64,000 bases of DNA from Rhodohalobacter mucosus (GTDB lineage Bacteria; Bacteroidota; Rhodothermia; Balneolales; Balneolaceae). Under the pieces are notes generated by a model. That model had not been told where the DNA came from and did no database searches. It saw only the letters and a list, made by a program, of their open reading frames with translations. Position numbers and translations under genes: made by a program. The stretch lies in the NCBI RefSeq assembly GCF_003150675.1, contig NZ_QGGB01000010.1, positions 230,157 to 294,156 of the forward strand. Reading direction: 5' to 3'. This document shows, piece by piece, positions 29,392 to 38,403 of the stretch (positions within the stretch are counted from its first letter, which is position 1; the number at the start of each line of letters is the position of its first letter).

Positions 29392-30036
29392 TTAGTTCTC
29401 CCGCTCATAGCGTACCCCCCGTTCGGTCAGTACAGCCCGCGCCTGGTAGAGGCCCGTCTGATTGTTGGTGTTCAGAAACTGAGGATCCTCTCCCCTGGTA
29501 AACGTTGTGGTAAGCGCCAGTACCACCGAATCCGGAGAGGCAATGGAATAGGTGAAATTCAGATCGCCGTCCTCATCGGGTATTTCGGGCGACCAGCTTC
29601 CGTCGTCGTTCAGCCGCTCTTCGTAGAGATCCCGAAAGGCATCGGCCAGCGTAGTCTGCTCCTCAGCGGGCAGCGAATGATAGTGACGAAGCACCAGCTG
29701 CAGCGATTTTTCCATCTCCATCCTGGAAATGGAGTGAATGATGGTTGTGCGGATGTTGGTGAGCGACTCGTTCTGCTGCTCCGAGCGCTGATAGTGAATC
29801 ACCGAAAGACTCAGCATGAGGCCGGTCAGCAGAATCAATATCACGCGAACCGCTGTCCGGTTACCGGTGTCTTTCAGTCGGCTTATCATTTTGCGGTCGA
29901 GCATCCATAGCCAGAGAACGGCCACGGCAAACGCGGAAAAGAAACCGGCCCAAAGGTTTTGAAATAGAAATGCCAGCGAAAATGCCGCGACAACCGCAAG
30001 TGCTCCGCCTGCAAGAAACCCGATCTTACTCCCCAT
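29392..30036 (-). CDS. Membrane protein of unknown function
   Basis: A 214-residue protein with three or four hydrophobic segments in the first 90 residues (GFLAGGALAVVAAFSLAFLF, AGFFSAFAVAVLWLWML, VRVILILLTGLMLSLSVIHY). A soluble part follows, containing RMEMEKSLQLVLRHYHSLPAEEQTTL and beta-like segments such as FTYSIASPDSVVLALTTTFTRGE. The architecture is the same as that of the downstream gene (helices, then a beta-rich C-terminal domain), suggesting paired components of an envelope complex. No family is recognised. Confidence 0.6.
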   Translation of the reverse strand: MGSKIGFLAGGALAVVAAFSLAFLFQNLWAGFFSAFAVAVLWLWMLDRKMISRLKDTGNRTAVRVILILLTGLMLSLSVIHYQRSEQQNESLTNIRTTIIHSISRMEMEKSLQLVLRHYHSLPAEEQTTLADAFRDLYEERLNDDGSWSPEIPDEDGDLNFTYSIASPDSVVLALTTTFTRGEDPQFLNTNNQTGLYQARAVLTERGVRYEREN

Positions 30037-30789
30037 AGCGTACTATTTACGTTGAATTTATTTACATACTATATGAAATATTTGATAAAAGGACGAACGA
30101 GAAGGGGAAATGTTAATTTTTTTTATTTCAGCTATCAGCTGTCGGTTGTTTGTTGATAGTGGTCAGTGGTTAGTTGGAGGGGGTTGTCGTATCGCTTTTT
30201 TATTCCACTTAATCAGTTTCGCTTCGCGGGAATCACCTTCGGCTCGGAACTCTGTTCTTCTGTCTTCCAGCCCTCACTTTGCGTACTTGGCGGTTAAAAA
30301 AACGGATCTTGTTCCTTACTGTAAATATGAAGGTCGACCTCCGTGATCCGGGGAGAAGCGTGCATCGATGGAATAACCGCAGCGATCGCTGGGAATGCAT
30401 GGCGGGAGATGGGCGACTGGTGACTGGCGATGAGTGATTTGCGATTTGCGGCTGTTTCCTATGCAATGACCCAGAGCTCTGTTAGCGGCGCGGAATTAAT
30501 TTGGTTCTTATTGGGATTCAGTGCGCCGCCCATGTACCACCATCTGAACATGTCATGTCGACCAAGTGAGCAGAGCGAACGCGCGGAGACATCCCCGAAC
30601 ACGGTTCTGAGGCAGGCTTTGGTAGAACTTCTCTTGGTGCAAGGTTTGGGGGATCCCTCCACTTCGGTAGGGATGACAGTTGTGGGTTTCGTCTGACGTC
30701 TGACGTCTCACACACAATCCGCATTGATTACAACCTCTCTGTTCACTATATACCTGATTATTTATCATGTAACGGATAAACGAGTCGTT
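30037..30789. repeat. 753-bp region upstream of the kinase, with R1 module (copy b)
   Basis: Holds GTTGTTT/GTGGTCA-type words (30140-30180), the phrase CTTTGCGTACTTGGCGG (30279), GCGACTG-type words (30410-30445) and an R1 module at 30485-30686, very similar to copy a. TCTGACG 7-mers follow at 30692-30712. The 75 bp before the kinase ATG (30790) are unique. Confidence 0.82.
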
Positions 30790-33534
30790 ATGTACAAATA
30801 CTGGAACGAGATTGAAGAGCTGATCAACCGCACCCTAGTTCTGGAGCCGGCGGAGCGGATTTCCTACCTCAAAGAAACCTGCAGCGGCAATCAGGAGATG
30901 CTGGAGGAGGCGATCGACTATCTTTCCTTCATTGAAAAGGCCGAACGCGAAAACTACCTGGACAACAGCCTTGCTTCATCGGACACCTTCGGCAAGGAGA
31001 TGTCCGGCCTGCTGGCGGGGCAGGACGAACTCAGGCACATCATCGGCAAAAAAGTGGGTCCCTATGAGATCAAAAAGCTGCTGGGCGAGGGCGGCATGGG
31101 GTCGGTATACCTCGCAGAACGCGTGGACGGAGACTTTGAGCAGAAAGCCGCGATCAAATTCTTGCGCGGCGGCTTCTTCTCCCCCTATCTGCGCGAGCGG
31201 TTCCGCAGGGAAAAAAACGCCCTCTCACGGCTGCAGCACCCCAATATCGCGCGGCTGCTCGACGGGGGTATTACACCCGAGGGGTCTCCCTATTTCATCA
31301 TGGAATATGTGGAGGGAACACCGATCCACCGCTATTGTGACGAGCATAAGCTGTCAATCAATAACCGCCTGGACTTGTTTATGCAGGTGTGTGAGGCCGT
31401 GCAGCACGCTCATTCCAAACTGGTGATCCACCGCGACCTGAAACCGGAAAACATCCTGGTTACCGCAGGCGGGCAGGTGAAGGTGATGGATTTTGGCATC
31501 GCCAAGCTGCTTTCCACTGACGGCGAAACCGATCCCGATGCACCGGATATCACGCGTCAGGGACATGTTGTGGCCAGCTTTGACATTGCAGCTCCCGAGC
31601 AGCTGGCCTCCGGCGAGTCGACCGTACGCACAGACGTGTACGGCCTCGGAGCTCTGCTCTACCTATTGGTTACCGGCAACACCCTATTCCGTTTTACAGG
31701 CCGCGAATCGCTGCAGCAGGCCGAGAAGATTGTGCGGGAAACAGAGCCCTCCCGTCCTTCGGAATCGGAAGACCCGTCTGCTGGCTCCATATCGCGTGAT
31801 TTGGACGCCATTATTCTAAAAGCGGTTCGTAAACAAGCGGACGACCGCTACGCCTCGGTTACCCATTTTCGTGAAGACCTGCACCGTTACCGGCATAAAC
31901 TGCCCGTGGAGGCCCGTAAAGGCACACTCCGCTACCGCGCCGGACGCTTCATCCGGCGAAACGCCTATCCCCTGGCGGGTGCCGCAGCCCTGCTGATCGC
32001 GATCAGCGGATTTACGTTTTATCATGTGGACCGGCTCACGCAGGAGCGCAATCTGGCCAATGCGGAAGCGGAGAAAGTCCGCCAGATCCGGGATCTGATG
32101 ATCGACATTTTTTCCGCCAACGATCCGCGGTCGGCTTCGTTTGCCACGATTGACCTGACGGTCAGCCAGGCGCTTTCGATGGGCATCAACAGGGTTACCG
32201 AAAACTTTTCGGAGAACCCGGAAGTGAACCTGGAGCTTCTGTCGGCAATCGGCGCAACACTGACCAATGTGGAGGATTATGAGAATGCGTTCACTGCGTA
32301 CATGTATGCCCTCGACCAGACGGAACAGCAGTTTGGACGCAACAGCCCGGAGTACTCCGTAGCACTGACCAGTATGGCCGACCTGATGTCCAAATCCGAC
32401 AGCCTCAACCGCGCGCTGGAGTATGCCGATGAATCGATTGTGGTTCTTGAAGAGGCCGACGATGCAACGACCCTGGATGTAGCCAACCGTTACGGAACCA
32501 AAGGATATATTCAGGGACGGATGGGACAATTTGAAGATGCCAGGGCCACACTTGAAACCGCCGATAGTCTCTATAGGGCCGACGGCTACGACCAGACCCT
32601 GGGTTACTATCGCAACCTGAGCAACCTGGCAGATCTCTACACGGCCATGAGAAATTTTGAGGCTGCCGAAGAGGCCCTGCTCACATCCACTCAGTATTAT
32701 GAGTCCATCTATGACGGGATGCACGACGACATAGTCACCAATACCTCCAAGCTGGGGAATCTCTACCTCCGGATGAGCCAGAATAAAAAAGCGGAGGAGT
32801 ACCTTTTGCGGGCACTCGAGCTCAGAAAGCAGTATTACGGTGAAAACAGTACGTCCACAGCCACAACGCACTCCTACCTCTTCTCGAACTACCGTGTGCT
32901 GGATGAGCCGGAAAAAGCGCTCTATCACGCCACTCGATACGCGGAGATCAACCTGTCGATCCACGGGGAAGAGAGCGTGTATTACTCACATGCCCTCAAT
33001 CAAACTGGTCTGGCAAGAAAGGAGGCGGGTGATATCGCCGGTGCGGAGCGGGATTTTATGGAGTCGATCCGCATCAAGAAAGAGATTTTGCCGGCCAACA
33101 GCACCTATCTGGGGGTGACTTATTACAACATGGGCGACCTGCTGCACGGCACGGGCGACTATCTTCGCGCGCTGGACTATTTTGAGCGGGTGCTGGAGAT
33201 CGACATGGAAAATTACGGTGCCGATCATCCGGAAATTGCCCTCGATCTGACCAAGATAGGCGTGGTGCAGCGCGACATGGAGCAGTTCGACGAGGCGCTT
33301 GAAACCTTCGGCCGGGCCGGGGAGATCTATGAGGCGAAATATCCCGAGACCCACTATCGAAAGGGGCAGTACCATATGGAAGTCGGGAAGCTGTATGCCA
33401 TGAAGGAGCAAAACGCTGATGCGCTTGAGCATTTTAACGCGGCGCTCGCCATCAATCGAAGCAATTTTGACGAAACGCACTCTGCGGTTGTCGAAGCCCG
33501 GGAGTGGGCTGAAAGGATGGGAGATGGACGATGA
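30790..33534 (+). CDS. Membrane Ser/Thr protein kinase with C-terminal TPR domain
   Basis: A 914-residue protein. Residues 1-85 are a helical region found before the kinase in this family. The PknB-type kinase domain spans about 90-370: glycine loop GEGGMGSVY (99-107), Lys123 in AIKFL, the catalytic HRDLKPEN (214-221), DFG (234-236) and an APE-like motif (268-270). A transmembrane helix lies at about 393-412. The remaining 500 residues are periplasmic and contain many tetratricopeptide repeats (for example ALDYFERVLEIDMENYG). It probably senses or scaffolds outside the membrane and phosphorylates cytoplasmic proteins. ATG 30790 is chosen over TTG 30724. The last residues (GDGR) are read from an ATGGACG word that continues past the stop. 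Confidence 0.9.
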   Translation: MYKYWNEIEELINRTLVLEPAERISYLKETCSGNQEMLEEAIDYLSFIEKAERENYLDNSLASSDTFGKEMSGLLAGQDELRHIIGKKVGPYEIKKLLGEGGMGSVYLAERVDGDFEQKAAIKFLRGGFFSPYLRERFRREKNALSRLQHPNIARLLDGGITPEGSPYFIMEYVEGTPIHRYCDEHKLSINNRLDLFMQVCEAVQHAHSKLVIHRDLKPENILVTAGGQVKVMDFGIAKLLSTDGETDPDAPDITRQGHVVASFDIAAPEQLASGESTVRTDVYGLGALLYLLVTGNTLFRFTGRESLQQAEKIVRETEPSRPSESEDPSAGSISRDLDAIILKAVRKQADDRYASVTHFREDLHRYRHKLPVEARKGTLRYRAGRFIRRNAYPLAGAAALLIAISGFTFYHVDRLTQERNLANAEAEKVRQIRDLMIDIFSANDPRSASFATIDLTVSQALSMGINRVTENFSENPEVNLELLSAIGATLTNVEDYENAFTAYMYALDQTEQQFGRNSPEYSVALTSMADLMSKSDSLNRALEYADESIVVLEEADDATTLDVANRYGTKGYIQGRMGQFEDARATLETADSLYRADGYDQTLGYYRNLSNLADLYTAMRNFEAAEEALLTSTQYYESIYDGMHDDIVTNTSKLGNLYLRMSQNKKAEEYLLRALELRKQYYGENSTSTATTHSYLFSNYRVLDEPEKALYHATRYAEINLSIHGEESVYYSHALNQTGLARKEAGDIAGAERDFMESIRIKKEILPANSTYLGVTYYNMGDLLHGTGDYLRALDYFERVLEIDMENYGADHPEIALDLTKIGVVQRDMEQFDEALETFGRAGEIYEAKYPETHYRKGQYHMEVGKLYAMKEQNADALEHFNAALAINRSNFDETHSAVVEAREWAERMGDGR

Positions 33535-33936
33535 GTGATGAGTGACCGGTGGTTTGTTGTTGGTGGTTAGTGGTTTGTGGTCAGTGGTCAGTGGTTAGTG
33601 GTTTTTGGTTAGTGGTTTGTGGCCTGCGACCTTACACACTGTGCCCTGCATCCTGCACCCTGAAACCGAATGATCTCTGAATGTCGGTATGTGATTTACG
33701 ATCTCAGAAGTATTTTCTACTTGTACCCTGCCCCCCTGAGCCCTGCACCCTGCACCCTCTGCCTTCTGCCAGGACCTGTCGGACACACCCCTTGGTTATC
33801 TGAATCGTGCTTTGCACGTTCATCTAACCATGTCCCCTCTAAAGAGGGGATGGACACCCTGAACCCTGCTGCGTGCTGTTAGCAGTCCCGAGACTTCGGG
33901 AATCCCTGTGTCTTGCATCCTGAATTCGTGGAATGA
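33535..33936. repeat. Word-repeat tract downstream of the kinase
   Basis: GTGGTTA/GTGGTCA 7-mers (33548-33626) follow the kinase stop. CCCTGCA 7-mers occur at 33638-33662 and 33723-33765 and are the reverse complement of the array at the right edge of the window. A CCTCTAAAGAGG palindrome module related to family R2 is at 33778-33856. No gene is seen. Confidence 0.82.
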
Positions 33937-34860
33937 ATGTGGCCCTTCACAGGTTTTATTCACGTCTTGCAGCACACAAAACTCTATACCGTCCTAAGCA
34001 GTGAATCCGTGAAGGAGAAGGCGGAGAGGTGGACGGTGTACCTGTCGTTTTTCTTTTTCATCACCCACCTGGCCCTGATCGGCCTGCACAACGCGTTTCC
34101 CCAGTGGATTTTACTCCAGCCGCTGGGATTCAACTACCTCTCCGCGCTCTACACGCCGTTCAGCATCATCCTGGTGTACGAGGTGTATCTGCTCATCCTC
34201 AGTCTCCCTCTATCCTTCACCAATTCGGTGCGGAAGCAGTATGAGATCATCTCGCTGATCATTATCCGGAACGTGTTCAAGGATATCTCGATGTTTGAGG
34301 ACTTTGACCAACTTGCCCAGCAGACGGATGTGATCGTAAAACTGGCCTCCGACCTGGGCAGCGGGCTGCTGCTCTTCTTCCTGGTCGGCGTATTTCATCA
34401 CGTGAGCCTGAAGCGGAAGCAGTACAAGAGCCTGACCGACGACGAGATCCGCCGGTTTGTCTACATCAAGGAGCGCATGGCCCTCACGCTGCTGTTTATC
34501 TTCTCCATCCTCACGCTCTACTCCATTGCCGATTTCGGAAACGAGGTGTACCGGCTCATCGCCTTCGATGAAACTTTTACGCTCGACCTGGGCGTCATCT
34601 TTTTTGTGGAGTTCTATACGGTGATGATCTTCTCCGACGTGTTCATCTTCATCGCCTCCTTCATCTTCAGCCAGACCTATGCGCGCCTGCTGCGCAACGC
34701 GGGCTTCGTCTGCTCCACGGTGATCCTCCGCATCTCTCTGTCCGTCGACGCCCCCCTCAGCGGCTGGATCGCCGCCGTCGCGGCCATAACGGGGATTTTG
34801 TCGCAACTGATCTATATTTACTTTCGATCGATTGAGGAGAAAAGGAGTAGTGAGGAATGA
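33937..34860 (+). CDS. Polytopic membrane protein of unknown function
   Basis: A 307-residue protein with about six to seven membrane helices, including VYLSFFFFITHLALIGLH, FSIILVYEVYLLILSLPLSF, LGSGLLLFFLVGVFHHVSL, MALTLLFIFSILTLYSIAD, VIFFVEFYTVMIFSDVFIFI and GWIAAVAAITGILSQLIYIYF. A soluble loop contains NVFKDISMFEDFDQLAQQTD. The family is conserved in feel but I cannot name it. It is flanked by repeat tracts on both sides and has no obvious operon partner. Confidence 0.65.
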   Translation: MWPFTGFIHVLQHTKLYTVLSSESVKEKAERWTVYLSFFFFITHLALIGLHNAFPQWILLQPLGFNYLSALYTPFSIILVYEVYLLILSLPLSFTNSVRKQYEIISLIIIRNVFKDISMFEDFDQLAQQTDVIVKLASDLGSGLLLFFLVGVFHHVSLKRKQYKSLTDDEIRRFVYIKERMALTLLFIFSILTLYSIADFGNEVYRLIAFDETFTLDLGVIFFVEFYTVMIFSDVFIFIASFIFSQTYARLLRNAGFVCSTVILRISLSVDAPLSGWIAAVAAITGILSQLIYIYFRSIEEKRSSEE

Positions 34861-35184
34861 GTCTTGAGTCTGACGTTTGACGTTTCACGTCTGCCCCCCT
34901 TTTTCGGTTGTTCGGTTGTTCGGTTGTTCGGTTGTTCGGTTGCTCTGTTGCTCTGTTGTTCTGTTCGTAGGTTTCTTCCCCCTTGTCAGTAGTTAGTGGT
35001 CAGTTGTCAGTGGTCGGTTATTAGTGGTCTATTGACCATTGTCCATTGACTATCTACCACAACCGTCTGCCGTTTCACTATTCGCTCCCCGCATACCAGT
35101 ATGTTATAGGCCAAAAAGTGTCAGGATCATTATTTTTTAATATGTTATTCATAGATACTTTGTACAGTTCAAACAACAGTTGAT
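34861..35184. repeat. Word-repeat tract, TGACGTT / GGTTGTTC / GTCAGTG / CATTGTC
   Basis: Four word types follow one another: TGACGTT 7-mers (34869-34895), GGTTGTTC 8-mers (34907-34970), GTTAGTG/GTCAGTT 7-mers (34985-35032) and CCATTGA/CCATTGT 7-mers (35033-35053). Much of the same order is found at 37898-38008. Confidence 0.85.
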
Positions 35185-35694
35185 ATGGCTCTTCCCGTTT
35201 ACATTTTTGACGTAGTGGATGAGATTGACCAGCAGAGTGAATTGGTTACCGGGTTTATCAACCGGAAAACAGGTGAGCTGACGATTTTAACCACAGACGA
35301 TTACTACGCACTGAAACATCTTGACGAAGGCGGTGCGTTGGATGAGCTTCCCGCCTGGCAGCAGGAAATTATTCCAAAGCTGCAGGAAGTCAGTGAATCA
35401 GATGATTTCATTCAATTGCCTTCTCCATATGAGATTGATGAATACCGGATCATGCAGCGTTTTATATGGTCTCTTGAAGATGATAAAATAAGACAGGAAT
35501 TGGAAAATCTGATTCAAGGCAGCGGTGCGTTCAGGCGTTTTCGTGATGCAATAGATCGATATGATGTCCGCAATGATTGGTGGAACTATAAGAAAAATGC
35601 AATTAAACGAATAGCCGTCGATTTTCTTGATTCTGAAGGAATAACCTGGACGGAAGAGAAACCGGAAGCCACTCATCACCCTATTAATTTCTAA
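35185..35694 (+). CDS. UPF0158 family protein
   Basis: A 169-residue protein matching the UPF0158 pattern: an N-terminal beta-rich part with GFINRKTGELTILT, then the central SPYEIDEYRIMQRFI and GSGAFRRFRDAIDRYDVRNDWWNYK, and a C-terminal tail AVDFLDSEGITW. The family is of unknown function. It precedes the DUF6933 gene by two bases and is certainly co-transcribed with it. Neither has a catalytic motif I can identify. Confidence 0.85.
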   Translation: MALPVYIFDVVDEIDQQSELVTGFINRKTGELTILTTDDYYALKHLDEGGALDELPAWQQEIIPKLQEVSESDDFIQLPSPYEIDEYRIMQRFIWSLEDDKIRQELENLIQGSGAFRRFRDAIDRYDVRNDWWNYKKNAIKRIAVDFLDSEGITWTEEKPEATHHPINF

Positions 35695-35696
35695 GC

Positions 35697-36218
35697 ATGC
35701 TCTATCTGCGCTGTACGAAGAAACTTTTAAAGCGAATGAAAGGTCCCGATCCATTGCCGGAGGGTGATCCGGGGTCATCGAACAAACTTGGCGATTGGTA
35801 CGCCCACGTGAAACCGCTGACATATAAGGGGAAATTGGTTGTTATTTTTCTGAATCAAAAAACACTGCTATCGGTTTTTGTGCCCGGTTACGGAAACCGC
35901 AAGGTGCTGCCGGAGTTTCTGGCGCGCACTGAAATCCTGTTGCACAACCTGGAAATACCTGAAAAGGCGATTCACCGGGAGATGCAGGAGATGCAGGATA
36001 TCTGCATTCAGCCAACGGCCAGCCGTAAAACAGTGGGAAGCCTGAATCGTGTGAGTCAGGATATTCGTGTTCATGCAGATGTAAAGTATCCCACATTTGA
36101 CGCGGTTGACTGGGACCGCGAGGCCATGGTTTTTACTGAAAAAATTCACGCTCCATTGTACGATTCCCCGATGAATCTTGTCTACCCAAAAGACCTTGTC
36201 AGGGAAATTCTGGAATGA
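35697..36218 (+). CDS. DUF6933-like protein
   Basis: A 173-residue protein beginning LYLRCTKKLLKRM, followed by KLGDWYAHVKPLTYKGKLVVIFLNQKTLLSVFVPG. This matches my memory of the DUF6933 family, whose members share an N-terminal CTKKL segment and a W-based beta domain. Function is unknown. It follows the UPF0158 gene without a real gap; this pairing might reflect a toxin-antitoxin or stress module, but nothing in the sequence shows that. Confidence 0.7.
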   Translation: MLYLRCTKKLLKRMKGPDPLPEGDPGSSNKLGDWYAHVKPLTYKGKLVVIFLNQKTLLSVFVPGYGNRKVLPEFLARTEILLHNLEIPEKAIHREMQEMQDICIQPTASRKTVGSLNRVSQDIRVHADVKYPTFDAVDWDREAMVFTEKIHAPLYDSPMNLVYPKDLVREILE

Positions 36219-36554
36219 GTTGAGCTGGGAGTGCACGGTTGTCAGTTGTTTTTGGCTTTGAGAGCCTGGAGTGAGGATATGAAACTTTCAGCGTTCAGCC
36301 ATCAGCTGTCAGCAGTGTTACAGTATGTCAGTGTCAACAGTGTGTCAGTTTGGAGTGCCTGGAGTACTTGCCCCGAAGGGATCGCTATGCGGGAGTTAGA
36401 AGTTTGGAATTTGTGCTTCCGTCTGACGTTTGACGTTTTCGGAATGGTAAAACTGGCAAATCATCAGACGTGAGACAATATTTTTTTCCTGTAACGGGGT
36501 TGATTTTATTCGAAGTTTGTGTAATATGAAAGTTGAACTTTCAATTTGCACAAT
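36219..36554. other. 336-bp region upstream of DUF4143 ATPase 1
   Basis: Weak GTCAGTTG- and GTCAGCAG-like words (36240-36350) and TCTGACGTTTGACG (36420-36436). The final 40 bp form a dyad that is listed separately. No gene is seen. Confidence 0.55.
36517..36553 (+). promoter_or_regulatory. Dyad ending one base before the start of DUF4143 ATPase 1
   Basis: An 18-nt left arm (36517-36534) and an 18-nt right arm (36536-36553) match at 15 of 18 positions around a single central G. The innermost seven pairs GAAAGTT-G-AACTTTC are perfect. The ATG at 36555 follows after one T. It may be an operator or an RNA hairpin that controls translation. Confidence 0.75.
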
Positions 36555-37715
36555 ATGTCCGAATACATACCCAGGATAGCCGATGATCAGGTTCAGGATT
36601 CCCTGAAACGAAATCCTGTTACGGCGTTACTGGGTCCCAGGCAGTGTGGTAAGTCCACGCTTGTCAAGAATCTGACCAGGAGCCGCGATGACGTGATCTA
36701 CCTTGATCTGGAGCGTCCCTCCGACCTTCAGAAATTGGATGATGCCGAATGGTTTTTACAATCACAATCAGACAAACTGGTCTGTCTGGATGAAATTCAA
36801 AGAAAACAGGATTTATTTCCTGTGATCCGCTCTATAGTCGATTCTGACAGAAAAGCGGGACGATTTCTGATCCTCGGATCAGCATCAAGGGACCTCATCC
36901 GGCAGAGTTCCGAATCCCTCGCCGGCAGAATTTCATACAAGAAGCTCACACCCTTTCTCTGGGCTGAAGTGGAGGGAAAGGTGACATTGGAAGAGTACCT
37001 CAACCGGGGCGGTTTCCCGCTTTCGCTGCTGGCCCCGCAAGATAATGACGCATATGAGTGGCGCATCGATTTCATTTCAACATTTTTGGAAAGGGATCTG
37101 CTGCAATTTGCGGGTTTTACGACGGTGACCATGAGCAGGCTTTGGCAAATGCTAGCTCATAATAACGGTCAAACCCTGAATCTGAGCAAAATAGGCGAAT
37201 CATTGGGGGTCAGCCATACAACCGTCCGGCACTATGTAGACCTGCTCGAGGGAACGTTCATGGTGACACAGCTCCGCCCATGGAGCGGTAACGCAAAAAA
37301 AAGAGTGGTCAAAACGCCAAAGGTGTACATCTGTGACACAGGCCTTACAGCTGCCCTTCTGCAGCTGCGCAGCTTTGATCAGCTTGCCGGCCATCCCGTT
37401 TTCGGATCCCTTTGGGAAGCGGCCGTACTGGCGCAGATCCGGGCCTGGTTTCCTGACGCGGGTCTGTCATTCTACAGAAGCAGCCATGGGCACGAAATCG
37501 ATATACTGATCACTCATCACGAAAAAATTATTTCTATAGAGTGCAAGGCTTCGCTCTCACCCGCCCTTAACGCCTCTTTTTACAAGGCTGCTGAAGATGT
37601 TAAGCCGGGCCACGTCCTTGTTGCAGCCCCGGTCGATCACGGTTACCCGATGAAAAAAGGAATCGATGTTGTGTCGCTTTCTGAGTTGCCCGAAAAGGTG
37701 CGATCTCTTCTTTAG
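36555..37715 (+). CDS. AAA_14 / DUF4143 ATP-binding protein 1
   Basis: A 386-residue ATPase. Near the N-terminus LLGPRQCGKSTLVKNL is the Walker A loop (about 29-37), LVCLDEIQRKQDLFPVI is Walker B and ILGSASRDLI is sensor 1. After the AAA_14 domain a winged-helix segment (LSKIGESLGVSHTTVRHYVDLLE) leads into the DUF4143 domain with EIDILI and IECKAS. The latter resembles a PD-(D/E)XK nuclease core (Asp...Glu-x-Lys), though activity is not established. The ATG at 36555 is chosen over TTG 36546. A perfect-centred dyad abuts the start codon, suggesting autoregulation by its own helix-turn-helix. Confidence 0.88.
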   Translation: MSEYIPRIADDQVQDSLKRNPVTALLGPRQCGKSTLVKNLTRSRDDVIYLDLERPSDLQKLDDAEWFLQSQSDKLVCLDEIQRKQDLFPVIRSIVDSDRKAGRFLILGSASRDLIRQSSESLAGRISYKKLTPFLWAEVEGKVTLEEYLNRGGFPLSLLAPQDNDAYEWRIDFISTFLERDLLQFAGFTTVTMSRLWQMLAHNNGQTLNLSKIGESLGVSHTTVRHYVDLLEGTFMVTQLRPWSGNAKKRVVKTPKVYICDTGLTAALLQLRSFDQLAGHPVFGSLWEAAVLAQIRAWFPDAGLSFYRSSHGHEIDILITHHEKIISIECKASLSPALNASFYKAAEDVKPGHVLVAAPVDHGYPMKKGIDVVSLSELPEKVRSLL

Positions 37716-38116
37716 AATAACTGAAGAACGTGTCGGTGCGAAGGCTTTTGTTAGTTGTCCGTTATTCGTGGTCAGTTGTGGGTTGGAAGTTTTAAAGTGT
37801 TTATGTGTTAACGTGTGCAGGTGTTAACGTGTTAATGTTGGCTTTGGAAAGAAGTATTGAGTATTGAGTACTTTTTTGCCTTTTGCCTTTTCACTTTTTC
37901 GGTTGATCGGTTGCTCTGTTCGTCGGTTTCTTTCACCTTGTCAGTAGTTCGTGGTCGGTTGTTAGCGGTCCATTGACCATTGTCCATTGACTATCTACCA
38001 CCACTCGTCTCACTTTCTCTGTTGATCGGTTGTGCGGTTGCGCGGTTGTGCGGTTGCTCATTCCCTCTCCGCGCCCTTCGCGTCGTTGCCTGCCCCGAGA
38101 CTTCGGTGGCGGTGAA
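37716..38116. repeat. Word-repeat tract between ATPase 1 and the RraB-like gene
   Basis: Words GTTAGTT/GTCCGTT (37749-37785), GTGTTAACGTGT-like (37790-37840), GAGTATT (37855-37872) and TTTTGCC (37873-37890) occur in turn. A block at 37898-38008 then closely follows 34907-35060 (GGTTGATC, CTTGTCAGTAGTT, GTCCATTGACCATT). GCGGTTGT 8-mers follow at 38030-38060. Confidence 0.8.
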
Positions 38117-38350
38117 TCACCCCGGGTCGATCCGGGTCTCCCAGCCGTCGAAGATGACGCCGAGGTGTTCTGCAAGGAGCTGCATATCGGCGCAGAGTTT
38201 GTCGACAGCTGCATCGGTTGTGATGAGATGTTTTTCCGCGATACAGAGGTAGTCGCCTGAATCATCGCAATGCTCACAGCACTCAATCCGGTACCCGTTG
38301 TGCTTGAGCCGTGATGCCATTGCATAATTGTTCAAGCCATACACTGGCAT
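38117..38350 (-). CDS. RraB-like small protein
   Basis: A 77-residue protein, MPVYGLNNYAMASRL..., with the C-terminal core LCADMQLLAEHLGVIFDGWETRID. The F/YDGWET-type ending after a helix resembles the ribonuclease E inhibitor RraB family, where it closes a small alpha/beta fold. The match is based on this short motif only. A Cys/His-rich stretch (ECCEHCDDSGDYLC) is extra. It is convergent with the ATPase gene and divergent from the defence operon, 53 bp from the start of the HNH gene. Confidence 0.5.
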   Translation of the reverse strand: MPVYGLNNYAMASRLKHNGYRIECCEHCDDSGDYLCIAEKHLITTDAAVDKLCADMQLLAEHLGVIFDGWETRIDPG

Positions 38351-38403
38351 TTAGAATACTTCGGTTCGATATTCATTTTTGATTTGCGATATTAACCGAA
38401 ACG

